Source: Acidobacteriota bacterium (GTDB lineage Bacteria > Acidobacteriota > Blastocatellia > Pyrinomonadales > Pyrinomonadaceae). Taken from it: a stretch of DNA of 64,000 nt. The DNA lies in contig JAFDVK010000023.1 in assembly GCA_018269005.1 (NCBI GenBank), positions 1 through 64,000 of the forward strand, written 5' to 3'. The notes under the pieces were generated by a model. It made no database searches. It was not told the origin of the DNA and was given only the letters and a program-made list of their open reading frames with translations. Of this stretch, positions 27,033 to 35,280 are shown in pieces; position 1 is the stretch's first letter; each line of letters starts with the position of its first letter. The translations under genes and the position numbers were made by a program.

Positions 27033-27200
27033 CTAGGGAATTGAAGAGATACCTGTGTTTACCACTTGCAAAATATCGTCTCCAAAACCCAGGTTTTTAC
27101 CTGTGCCTTGAGGACTACCTTGTGTAAGTGAGGCTACATCGCCGTACACGGTAACGTCCGGTTTTTCCCAAGCTAGCTTGGTATCGACTTTTTTCTCCAT
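27033..27200 (-). CDS. Lasso-type RiPP precursor peptide, 55 aa
   Basis: A short gene between cyclase and kinase. ATG 27200 has a perfect AAAGGAGG (27207-27214) six nt upstream. The leader matches the lasso RRE-recognition pattern (Y/W)xxPxLxxxGxxxxxTx with conservative changes: W11, P14, V16, G20 and penultimate T26, giving cleavage after Q27 and a 28-residue core starting at G28. The core begins GSPQGTGKNLGFGDD and ends ISSIP. Core positions 7-9 are Gly, Lys and Asn, so the usual Asp/Glu ring acceptor is absent; the only acidic residues are D41 and D42. Cleavage before G34 would put these at ring positions 8 and 9. Ser52/Ser53 are candidate kinase targets. Confidence 0.85.
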   Translation of the reverse strand: MEKKVDTKLAWEKPDVTVYGDVASLTQGSPQGTGKNLGFGDDILQVVNTGISSIP

Positions 27201-27224
27201 TTTTATCCTCCTTTCTCTGGTTTC

Positions 27225-27243
27225 TGCAAAACGCTATTTTGCA
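27225..27243 (-). promoter_or_regulatory. Small hairpin between cyclase and precursor genes
   Basis: A perfect 7-bp inverted repeat, TGCAAAA (27225-27231) and TTTTGCA (27237-27243), with a 5-nt loop, sits 10 nt upstream of the precursor's ribosome binding site. It could be an RNA processing or stability element that separates the precursor message from the upstream enzyme message. It is AT-rich, so it is weak as a terminator. Confidence 0.4.
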
Positions 27244-27320
27244 AGCGCATGGATCTGACAAGTCCGCGAACGGCAAACCGGGCCGCCTTTCGGAGCATTA
27301 TCAAAACTTCAGAAGGATGA

Positions 27321-29297
27321 TCAAGAACCAGCAAACGCGACGCGGTGGTCCTCTTGTGCAAATCCAGAGTGCTCAAGCCACTTGATCAAATACATACTTG
27401 TCAAAAGCAAAAGGGCCTCAGGGTCCTTTCGATTGGCATCCATTTTGAACTCGTTGTATGCAGATCGTAACTGGTCCGTATCCAGATACTTTGCGATCAT
27501 CCACGAGTCGCGGCCGATAGCGGCCTCGATCTCGTCGCTCCCATATTTAAGAAGATTCATCTTGATATGGGCGCCAAGATTAGCTTTATCGACCCGCCAT
27601 TGAACGGCTTCGGGTAGGATCCCTTCCATTGCGAAACGAAAGATCGACCGTGTCCATCCCTTATATATCCGTTGACCAGGAGGAAGCGAGACACAGAACT
27701 CGATTAGACGTCGGTCAAAAAATGGGTGCCGCGGCTCGACCCCGAAAGCGGCCGACAACTTTTCAACCTGTTCGTGCATATTCGAAAAGAGTCCCGTCGT
27801 CAGGGAGTTCCAGTGGTGCTCCGCCGGAGTTGGCCATTTTCGAGACGTTTCTTCCCATAGAGCATCGGTTCTCCGGACCAATTCTTCCTGAGTTCTGAAT
27901 GCTGAGTTGACCGAACTCAAGTGCAATGGATGACTGATCTTTGAATCATCGACAATGCTTTCTTTCCAGAATCTAGCAAATCGCCACGCCTTAACGATCG
28001 CTGTCGGAATGGCGGGCTTTAAGCCTTTATGCCAAGCAAGACGCTTGACGGAATGCATTCTTGACGGAATATTCTTGCTCATCGCCCGAGCTTCTCGCAT
28101 CATCCGTATAAACCTGCCGCGCTTTGCCAACTGCTCGAACTCCTGGTATCCGTAGGTAACAGTGGTATCCCCGTCGTGACCCGTAAGCAGACTTCGAACC
28201 CCGTCTGCTTCGCAGCTCTTGAAGATCTGCGAATCCATATAGACGTTAAGGTAGCCGACCGGATGGTCGGTGTGCCAAACGATCTTGTCCATATTTTGGA
28301 GCGGACTCGCGTCGTCGACATTGACAAAGTGAGGGTTAACCTTCGTCTTTTCGATGATCGCCATCATATAGGCAGATTCGTCGATTCTTGGATCCATCTT
28401 CGCCAGCGTTGGAAAGATGGCCGAATACGTGTTCAATGGGTCACGATTCTGCGAGCGAAGGGATCGGTCGGCCACACAAACAACCGCAGATGAATCCAAC
28501 CCGCCAGAGAGCATTGCCCCGATCGGAAAGGCACTGCGAAGGCGGCAATTTACAGCCTGCGAGAATTTTTCGAGAAATGCTTCCTGGTAGTCGGCATCCC
28601 TTCGGAGCTTCAGTTCACTGAATCTCGGCTCCCAACTTTGGGAGATCTTCATGCCGGCCGACGTCACCCTCAAGGAATGGTTTGATGGCAATCGATCGAT
28701 CCCTTTATAAAACGTCGACACCTTATCTTCCGATCTTAGGATCAAGTAGTCTGCAAGGTGTGCCTCGTTGAGTTCCTTCGGCACTTGTTCGATCTGAAGC
28801 AAAGCCTTGATCTCGGAGGCCAAAGCGAAGATCACGCCGGGTCGGTAGTAGTAATAAAAGTGCTTCAACCCGAGCGTATCTCGAGCACAGAAGAGCTTCT
28901 TGTTTGTCGCGTCCCAGATCGCAAAGACAAAATCTCCGATCAGGTGGTGTGGACAGTCTTCACCCCATTTTTCATAAGCCCGAAGTACTATCTCGCTGTC
29001 CGTGACCCTTGAAACTGAGGTGCGGTCAAATGCCAGCTGCTTGAGCAGGTCTTCCCGATTATCAATGCGTGCATCACACGTGATCACGAGTCTGCCGTCT
29101 GCCTTCTGAAGTGGCAATTCTTCGTTCAGCGACTCGGGAGTCGTCCATCTCATTCGATGACCAAGTCCAACATTTCCGCCGATCCAAATACCACGGTCAT
29201 CCCGACCGCGGTGTACAAGCGTATCTAGGGCTTTACTTAGAAGCCGCTCTGAAACAGGTCGGCTATCAGGGTAGAATATTGCGACAATTCCGCTCAT
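27321..29297 (-). CDS. Lasso cyclase (asparagine-synthetase-like, C protein)
   Basis: A 658-aa two-domain protein. The N-terminal glutaminase-like domain starts MSGIVAIF: the position-2 cysteine nucleophile of AsnB is Ser, so glutamine hydrolysis is unlikely, as is common for lasso cyclases. The C-terminal domain keeps the ATP-pyrophosphatase loop SGGLDSS around residue 265, needed to adenylate the side-chain carboxylate before isopeptide bond formation. Its ATG overlaps the B2 stop (ATGA), tying it to the RiPP operon. Contrast the true AsnB at 44636, which starts MCGI. Confidence 0.88.
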   Translation of the reverse strand: MSGIVAIFYPDSRPVSERLLSKALDTLVHRGRDDRGIWIGGNVGLGHRMRWTTPESLNEELPLQKADGRLVITCDARIDNREDLLKQLAFDRTSVSRVTDSEIVLRAYEKWGEDCPHHLIGDFVFAIWDATNKKLFCARDTLGLKHFYYYYRPGVIFALASEIKALLQIEQVPKELNEAHLADYLILRSEDKVSTFYKGIDRLPSNHSLRVTSAGMKISQSWEPRFSELKLRRDADYQEAFLEKFSQAVNCRLRSAFPIGAMLSGGLDSSAVVCVADRSLRSQNRDPLNTYSAIFPTLAKMDPRIDESAYMMAIIEKTKVNPHFVNVDDASPLQNMDKIVWHTDHPVGYLNVYMDSQIFKSCEADGVRSLLTGHDGDTTVTYGYQEFEQLAKRGRFIRMMREARAMSKNIPSRMHSVKRLAWHKGLKPAIPTAIVKAWRFARFWKESIVDDSKISHPLHLSSVNSAFRTQEELVRRTDALWEETSRKWPTPAEHHWNSLTTGLFSNMHEQVEKLSAAFGVEPRHPFFDRRLIEFCVSLPPGQRIYKGWTRSIFRFAMEGILPEAVQWRVDKANLGAHIKMNLLKYGSDEIEAAIGRDSWMIAKYLDTDQLRSAYNEFKMDANRKDPEALLLLTSMYLIKWLEHSGFAQEDHRVAFAGS

Positions 29298-29686
29298 CGA
29301 AGGATGTGTGGACGGGAAGTCATTACTGAGAAGCGTGCCTGTTCAGCAACCCGTCCAAGTACTATCTTGTCTTCAACTTCAAGCCAGGCGTGAGCTTCAA
29401 TGCTTGAATCCTTAGCGGCTACCCCTATCTTAACCCTTGACTCCATGCCGTATGATCTCAATATTCTCTTTGCCGCCAGAGCTTGCGTTAGGCAGGACGC
29501 GAAGGGCACATATCGACTGCATCTTCGAATAGACCGGACGATCTCGGACAACAGTGCTTTGTCGATCGTTTGCCTCGGAAAAACATCATCGGCACCGTCA
29601 TCTATCGCTCGCTTTGTCACGCCTGAGGGGCTCACCCAAAGGCCAAATCGATAGTATGCGAGCCAAAACAGTGAAGTGAGTATCAT
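29294..29686 (-). CDS. Lasso leader peptidase (B2, transglutaminase-like)
   Basis: A 130-aa protein of the lasso B2 family, which cleaves the leader from the precursor. The catalytic Cys65 is in YVPFASCLTQALAAKRIL and His99 in EAHAWLEVED, the usual spacing for this circularly arranged transglutaminase-like fold. A hydrophobic N terminus (residues 1-20) may touch the membrane. Overlaps the cyclase by 4 nt and follows the B1 gene by 37 nt. Confidence 0.87.
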   Translation of the reverse strand: MILTSLFWLAYYRFGLWVSPSGVTKRAIDDGADDVFPRQTIDKALLSEIVRSIRRCSRYVPFASCLTQALAAKRILRSYGMESRVKIGVAAKDSSIEAHAWLEVEDKIVLGRVAEQARFSVMTSRPHILR

Positions 29687-29723
29687 CGTTCGTTCTCAGA
29701 TGGTCGAACCTAACCTCGAAAAC

Positions 29724-30062
29724 CTATTCTTCATCGACTTCTATCAACTCTTCGTCGAGCATCGTTGCCAAGAAGGTTGTTACTTCGTGGTGGCAAGTTG
29801 CTTCGTCAACATCGTAGAGCTGCAACAGAGATGTCTCTATCTCGGCGATCGTGGACGGGGTCTGAATCAGCTTCCATATTGCAAGGCCAACACTGTTAAG
29901 ACCGTAATACTTTCCGTTGACCAGGCTCAGGATAACCGCCCTGGAATCGAGATCCGATATAAGATGCTCGCGAATGGCCTTATACTTTTGCCCACACGCC
30001 CCGTTTTGTGAGGAACCGTTCATTTCAACATCAATAGCTTGTTTTGCTCTAAAACTATCCAT
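29724..30062 (-). CDS. PqqD-like RiPP recognition element (B1)
   Basis: A 112-aa protein whose residues ~30-110 match PqqD-type RRE domains: AVILSLVNGKYYGLNSVGLAIWKLI followed by two helices ending DEELIEVDEE (shown here as separate parts of one domain). In split-B lasso systems it binds the leader and delivers it to B2 and the cyclase. The start is uncertain: ATG 30062 or ATG 30023 (Met14), neither with a clear ribosome binding site. It is the first gene of the lasso operon. Confidence 0.85.
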   Translation of the reverse strand: MDSFRAKQAIDVEMNGSSQNGACGQKYKAIREHLISDLDSRAVILSLVNGKYYGLNSVGLAIWKLIQTPSTIAEIETSLLQLYDVDEATCHHEVTTFLATMLDEELIEVDEE

Positions 30063-30332
30063 AAGAAAGTGAGGAATGAAAATCGCAGTCGGTCAAGGGT
30101 TTCATTGACGCGACGGACAACAGAACGACCTTTCGAAATTTCTCCGAGAAATTGCAGGTAAACAGCTCTGAAAGCATCTAATTTGAGGATGTCACATATG
30201 CCGCAACCAAACATCGTCGGAATGTGCCACGCCAAAGGGGCGCATATATCCAAGCCTTCGAGATTTCGTCAGCGTTTTCATACATTGGTCGTATTTCTAT
30301 AGTTGCTTTACCACCAAAATCGATGTGTCGGA
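30063..30332 (-). promoter_or_regulatory. Probable promoter region of the lasso operon
   Basis: A 270-bp gap between the end of the GT2 gene and B1. No protein gene is supported. It is the only sizeable gap upstream of the lasso genes and so probably contains their promoter, though I could not pick out a convincing -35/-10 pair. Confidence 0.35.
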
Positions 30333-31355
30333 TTACGTTCGCCAGCGATCCCGGAACACGGTCAGCCCGACTAGAGAACCGCATCCGTACGCAAAATGAA
30401 GAATACAGAAACTTAACGAAACGTAGGCAAGACTTCTTATCCTTGCCTTGGTTGCAATAAGCGATGCCGCCAAATTGGCCGTCACATACGCGCTAACAAC
30501 ACCGGCCAACACAAAAAGGAGCGGACCAAAGAACAAAGCAGAAACGGTCAGGACAAGAATGGAAACAACAAACCCGAACGGAACAAACTGACGGAGACTC
30601 ATTTGCCTTGGGTGAAGCTGCAGGACTCGGACCTTCCAATAGCCGTACTGGAAGTATTGCCGCCATAGGGAGCTAAAGGTTCCCCGGCTAAAATATCGGG
30701 ATCGGATCGTTGGGGACAGAAGGATTCGTCCCCCAAGTTTCCTGATTCGAAAATTGTATTCGTCATCCTGATTTCGCACGAGTTCCTCATTAAATGGACC
30801 GGCCCGCTCGATTATGTTGCGGGTGTATGCGGGAAAGGCGACGGTGTCAGTGAACACTTCGCGGTCCATTACAGTTCGGAAGGCGGACCCACCAACGCCG
30901 AACTTTGAGCTCATCGCTTTCGATATGGCAGCAGCTTTGGCCGTCTCGCCGATAGTCTCTATTGGCCCGCCTACACCGTCGGTCCGGTCCGACTCGAGCA
31001 GGATGACGCAGTTTGTGACATAATTCGGGTCAATCTCACAATGTCCGTCGACGCGAATGATCACATCGCCGGCCGCTTGTTCGATTGCCCGATTGAGGCC
31101 AGTCGGGGCGATCTTCTGAGGGTTGTCCACGATCCTGAACGGGATCTTTGATGTTGCAGCGATCTTGCGAATCATCGTGCGAGTATCGTCAGTTGACATT
31201 CCATCGGCAACAATGATCTCGATCCGATTCTTTGGATAGGTCTGATCGAGTATCGAAGCCAGACAGCGATCGATATAGGCGGCTTCATTTCTAACCGGAA
31301 TAATGATCGATACCAGCGGTTTTTCGCTATTGTCGCTCACCAATGGCCTCCGCAT
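30333..31355 (-). CDS. Glycosyltransferase family 2, ExoA-like
   Basis: A 340-aa enzyme. Start ATG 31355 has GGAG six nt upstream; the longer frame to 31391 runs further into the neighbouring gene without a site. Motifs: VSIIIPVRNEAAYIDRCL, ADGMSTDDT, KIAPTGLNRAIEQA and the DxD-type VDGHCEI. PxKxxxxGLNxAI is typical of ExoA (succinoglycan) glycosyltransferases. Three to four C-terminal hydrophobic segments anchor it. Overlaps the end of the CapK-like gene by 29 nt, so it is part of the same transcript. Confidence 0.83.
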   Translation of the reverse strand: MRRPLVSDNSEKPLVSIIIPVRNEAAYIDRCLASILDQTYPKNRIEIIVADGMSTDDTRTMIRKIAATSKIPFRIVDNPQKIAPTGLNRAIEQAAGDVIIRVDGHCEIDPNYVTNCVILLESDRTDGVGGPIETIGETAKAAAISKAMSSKFGVGGSAFRTVMDREVFTDTVAFPAYTRNIIERAGPFNEELVRNQDDEYNFRIRKLGGRILLSPTIRSRYFSRGTFSSLWRQYFQYGYWKVRVLQLHPRQMSLRQFVPFGFVVSILVLTVSALFFGPLLFVLAGVVSAYVTANLAASLIATKARIRSLAYVSLSFCILHFAYGCGSLVGLTVFRDRWRT

Positions 31356-32721
31356 CTTCGCTCCGAAGATCGAGCTTACTGATAACTGCACGGAACTTGC
31401 CCCTAGAAGTCCGTGGAATCATGGACATTCGCGTAAAATCAATGTCAATATCCCCAAGACGCTCTAGAATCCGTCCTCTTAGGTCTCCAAGAGCGGAGTC
31501 TTCGAAGTCGGCCGCCGGCACGTAGTTGACCGTTATTCTCGACAGGGATTCCTGGACGATCTGGGCTTCCTTGATCGGCAGGTCGCCTTTGAAAACCGGA
31601 TCCATTCGCCCGACTCGCCGACCGTCCTTGGTGAACAATGTGTCATCCGTCCGACCGGAGATGTTGTCGATAACCGGAAGGGTTCGCCCGCACTCACATT
31701 TGATCGATGATAGCCTGCCGCTATCGCCAACCCTGTATCGAACAAGGGGCATATCAGCATTCAATAGGCCGGTACAAATGAAATCAGAGGTCTCGTCATC
31801 GCCGGTTGCTTCGATGATCCCAACTTCGGGCCATTGGTGTAGCCGCCCAATTTCACACTCGCCAGCAGCGGCCACTACCTCTGCCAAGCCGTAAGTCTCT
31901 CGAACTGGACACCCGAAGGCCGTTTCGATAACATCTCGCTGAAATTTGTAAACTGGTTCGGCGTTAAGAATTACTACCACGAGACCCGATATCCTTTTCC
32001 CTAGTCGGATGGCATCTGAGGCAAGGGCATAGATAGAGGACGGATAGCCCAAAAGATATCGGATGCCATGCTTTTCGATTGCGTCTATGTACGCTGGTGT
32101 GTTGCGGGCCGTCAGGTGGTATGAAGACATGTACAGCTGATTGAGCCCGGAGTTCCAAACCCAGAAAGGCGGCTTGGTTTGATGCACTGGCGCGACCAAT
32201 TGTCCGCCAAAGATCGCCCACCTGTCATGTCTTGAAACACCATACCACTCTCGCGACCGAGCCTCGAAAAGGGAATACCACTCCCTTACCGTCTCCTTTT
32301 TTATATAAAGCGACAAGGATGTTCCTGTCGTGCCGCTTGTGTGGTCATGAAACATTCGGCTCGGATTGCAATCATCAGCAACAAAAGCGAGTGGGTCGAC
32401 GCGAATTGCTTCTTTCTCCAGAACATCCCAGTTCTCCAGGACTTCCCACGATGACCGGTCTCCGCGCTCGCGACGTTTTGCCCATTGCCGGCGATAAAAT
32501 GGAACTTGCGTCGCCGCTCGATGGAGCACGAACTTGAGGCGCTCTGATCGCCATTCATCCCAATCACGTTCGCTCCAGATCTCGCGCTCAAGAGCGGCCT
32601 TTACCAAAGAATCCGTTTCATTGCCATAACGCCAACGATTTAGATAATGGCCGCGAAGGCTCGCAGCCAAAGATCTCGCCGGTGGCGGAAGAAGCTTATA
32701 CAAAGTGTATGCCGCAGACAT
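31327..32721 (-). CDS. CapK/PaaK-like AMP-dependent ligase
   Basis: A 464-aa adenylate-forming enzyme of the phenylacetate-CoA ligase/CapK family. The nucleotide-binding P-loop is HTSGTTGTSLSLY. Later motifs are ETYGLAEV and the zinc-ligand-like segment IKCECGRTL before DNISGRTDD. CapK-type proteins are common in capsule loci, where they are presumed to activate a carboxylic or amino acid for attachment to sugar. It shares one base with the preceding GT4 gene. The activated acid is unknown. Confidence 0.8.
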   Translation of the reverse strand: MSAAYTLYKLLPPPARSLAASLRGHYLNRWRYGNETDSLVKAALEREIWSERDWDEWRSERLKFVLHRAATQVPFYRRQWAKRRERGDRSSWEVLENWDVLEKEAIRVDPLAFVADDCNPSRMFHDHTSGTTGTSLSLYIKKETVREWYSLFEARSREWYGVSRHDRWAIFGGQLVAPVHQTKPPFWVWNSGLNQLYMSSYHLTARNTPAYIDAIEKHGIRYLLGYPSSIYALASDAIRLGKRISGLVVVILNAEPVYKFQRDVIETAFGCPVRETYGLAEVVAAAGECEIGRLHQWPEVGIIEATGDDETSDFICTGLLNADMPLVRYRVGDSGRLSSIKCECGRTLPVIDNISGRTDDTLFTKDGRRVGRMDPVFKGDLPIKEAQIVQESLSRITVNYVPAADFEDSALGDLRGRILERLGDIDIDFTRMSMIPRTSRGKFRAVISKLDLRSEDAEAIGERQ

Positions 32722-33806
32722 TATGCTGACGTCCTCCCGGCGACCGCAGATGAGACACGAGCAGACCGCGGAAAGCCAAGTTCGCCGAATAGCTTTACCC
32801 AGCTCGGTCTGACCGATTCCCAGGACGATCTTTCCGCTAACGATCGTCCGTTTTGTGAGATATGTTCCGTGAGGTCAGTGTCATCGAGTAGCCGATCGAC
32901 GGCCTCGGCGATCACCTGAGCATTATCTCTTGGGACGAGGATCCCTTCAGTTCCGTTCTTCAGGAGTGAACTGATGCCGCCAACATCCGTTGCAATGACA
33001 GGAAGTCCGAATGCACACGATTCCACGACTGCGACCGGCATGTTGTCGATGTCATTTGTATTCAAAAAGATATCCGCTTGGGAGAATTCGAGCACCTTTG
33101 CTTTGCTGTCGAGAAAGCCCGGGAAACGGACCTCTTTTTGCAAACCTAGGTTACGCACCAATTGTTTGATGCTCGACTCCATTCCCTTATCCACGCCGGC
33201 CATTACGAGCGTCGCATTCGAATGTTTTTCGCGAACTAGGGCAAAAGCCTTGATCGCAAGTTCTGGGTTATAGATGTTGTGGAAAGCGCGCATCCAAATC
33301 AACTTTGGGGCGATGTCCCGTCTTAGTTTGAACGGATAGGCTTTCAGATTGATCACGTTAGGGATAATCCTTACATTAAATCCGAGCTTATTCACAACGT
33401 GTTTAAGGAACGATGATGGGGCCACGAGTACTGTGAACCGCCGAAACACGCGCGCACTCCAATTCGGATACTTTGCGGCAAATTCAGGCAGGCTGCCGCC
33501 GTGCAGAACACCTATCGTTCGTAGCCCGAGGCACTTGCCAAGAAGGCTGACAAGATCGGCAATAAAAAAGCTTGCACCGCTATAGACCTCAACGATCGTA
33601 ATGTCGATTGTTCTCCTTCTCCATATCAAGGTGAATCCGATCTCAAGTATTCTCAGCAAGCGGTTTAGCTTAGAGGATACGGCGACGACATCAAATCCTT
33701 CCTTGAGGAGCAGATCTGCAAGAATCTGCCCCTGCGTCGAAATCTTTCCCGGATGTCTACCGACCAAGCTTCCAACAATACAAATTTTCGGCTGATTGGT
33801 TTTCAT
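32721..33806 (-). CDS. Glycosyltransferase family 4 (GT-B)
   Basis: A 361-aa GT4 enzyme beginning KICIVGSLVGRHPGKISTQG, the acceptor-side glycine loop. The C-terminal domain has VRFPGFLDSKAKVLEFSQADIFL and a weak EX7E-type segment around VVESCAFGLPVIATDVGGI. ATG 33806 leaves a 13-nt gap to the upstream polymerase-like gene; a frame to 33857 overlaps it. Cytosolic. The sugar is not assignable. Confidence 0.82.
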   Translation of the reverse strand: MKTNQPKICIVGSLVGRHPGKISTQGQILADLLLKEGFDVVAVSSKLNRLLRILEIGFTLIWRRRTIDITIVEVYSGASFFIADLVSLLGKCLGLRTIGVLHGGSLPEFAAKYPNWSARVFRRFTVLVAPSSFLKHVVNKLGFNVRIIPNVINLKAYPFKLRRDIAPKLIWMRAFHNIYNPELAIKAFALVREKHSNATLVMAGVDKGMESSIKQLVRNLGLQKEVRFPGFLDSKAKVLEFSQADIFLNTNDIDNMPVAVVESCAFGLPVIATDVGGISSLLKNGTEGILVPRDNAQVIAEAVDRLLDDTDLTEHISQNGRSLAERSSWESVRPSWVKLFGELGFPRSARVSSAVAGRTSA

Positions 33807-33819
33807 CGGGATCAACAGA

Positions 33820-35280
33820 TCAGTTGGGAACGAACTCCGAAAACTCCAAAACACCATTTCGAAGAGACTCTTCTATTGGGATCGGTCGAAGAATACGGCG
33901 CCTTGTCCGACGCATGGGTTCCGCGATGGTTATGAACGTCATTCCAAACAACGCGGACGGAGCAGCCAAACGCATGCCAGCATTCAACATAAAGAGAATG
34001 GACCAGGCTGCGGCTCCGATGATGAGTGCTCGCTCGAGTCGCGGCCGAGATCGTCTGAAGTTCACGGCTACCATTGCGGTCAACATAAGTATGGCGATAA
34101 CCCCAAACGCACCGTGCTCGGAGAGCAGCCGCGAGAACTCGGTGTGGCTGACCGCCTTATAGCCAAGTATTTGACTTCGTTCGCTATACGCGGCGCCAAC
34201 CCCAACGCCGAGAATGGGATGCTCAAGAAAAAGGTCAATATCTGACTCAGCGATCTCGGCACGATGGGTCGATTGTGTGTCTTGGAAGCGCTCCTCGAGG
34301 CCGCCTCCGGTAAACTCATTGAGGACCGGAAAGACGAAAATCATAAAGAGCAGGATGAGAGCAGCAACCGGGACGATTCTTTTGGTAGCCTTAAGAGGGT
34401 CGCCGAATTCAAAGAGTGCGACGAGGAGCAAAGCTCCGCCGGCATTGTAAACACCACCGCGGGAGAAAGTCATCATGCTTTGAGCTGCAAAAAAAAGCGC
34501 GGAAATGGCGAAAAAGACTTTGCTCTTTCGGTCATTCTTCAAAGCAAGCAGGGAGAATGTGGCTAAGAAGAGGCCGAGCCCCAACATTGCCGAAACCTGA
34601 TTAGGTCCAAAGCCGCCACTAGTGGCAAAGTTCGATTCGTCCGAGAATTGAATGTCTTTGATCGACATCGTAAAGAAGAAGGTCACGAACGCGACGCTCA
34701 GCAAAGGAATGATAAAGGCCGTAAATAGACTTCGAAGCTGGTTTTCATTCAATGTTAAGTTTGAAAAGAACCAGCAGCTCACCATCAAGAAGAGCGGGCC
34801 CGAGAGACTGAAGCTCAGCGTATCCTTAGCGCCTAAAAGATCGAACTGCATGAATGTCAATATCGAGGCTGGGATAAGTGCTGCAAAGTAAATGAGCGGC
34901 AAGGCCGGAATAGTACGCCGGCCGCGCTTCAAAAGAGCAACGACCATTATCACCGACGAGCCATATTTGCCGAATTCCCAAAATATGGGGACCTGCGCCA
35001 TTCGCCAAAGGATCTCGACACCGACAAGATAGCCGACGGCCAAAGCTACCTTTTGCAGTCTGACCTTTTTCTGCAGTGCCCAGTAAAGCCCAACCCCAAA
35101 AGCGGCAGCCGGATGTAGCAGAGCAGCAGGGCCCGCATAATAGTCGAAGAGCCCAAGGGGGAAGTGCAGGATGACGAGTCCGATGAGAAGACGAAAATTC
35201 GGCTTCCGGAGAATGTTCTCGGCTCGACGTTCAACGGGACGAGGCAATGCGATGTAGTTCATCCGTTTAGCTGGGATCAT
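33820..35280 (-). CDS. O-antigen ligase/polymerase (Wzy/WaaL-type)
   Basis: A 486-aa integral membrane protein with about ten to twelve helices. The diagnostic part is SMMTFSRGGVYNAGGA and, in the large periplasmic loop, EHPILGVGVGAAYSER and then SHTEFSRLLSEHGAFGV, matching the RGG...G.G....HN.(F/Y)...L...G pattern of the family. It polymerises repeat units or ligates the polymer to its carrier. Its start overlaps the stop of the GT4 gene before it (ATGA). It is the second such protein in the window. Confidence 0.85.
   Translation of the reverse strand: MIPAKRMNYIALPRPVERRAENILRKPNFRLLIGLVILHFPLGLFDYYAGPAALLHPAAAFGVGLYWALQKKVRLQKVALAVGYLVGVEILWRMAQVPIFWEFGKYGSSVIMVVALLKRGRRTIPALPLIYFAALIPASILTFMQFDLLGAKDTLSFSLSGPLFLMVSCWFFSNLTLNENQLRSLFTAFIIPLLSVAFVTFFFTMSIKDIQFSDESNFATSGGFGPNQVSAMLGLGLFLATFSLLALKNDRKSKVFFAISALFFAAQSMMTFSRGGVYNAGGALLLVALFEFGDPLKATKRIVPVAALILLFMIFVFPVLNEFTGGGLEERFQDTQSTHRAEIAESDIDLFLEHPILGVGVGAAYSERSQILGYKAVSHTEFSRLLSEHGAFGVIAILMLTAMVAVNFRRSRPRLERALIIGAAAWSILFMLNAGMRLAAPSALFGMTFITIAEPMRRTRRRILRPIPIEESLRNGVLEFSEFVPN

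Noticed and set aside
30020-30253. A 77-residue leftward frame upstream of and overlapping the B1 gene, whose stop overlaps an internal B1 Met codon (ATGA)
   Set aside because: It needs a TTG start without ribosome binding site, has no family features and lies mostly in the probable promoter region. The ATGA overlap is probably chance.
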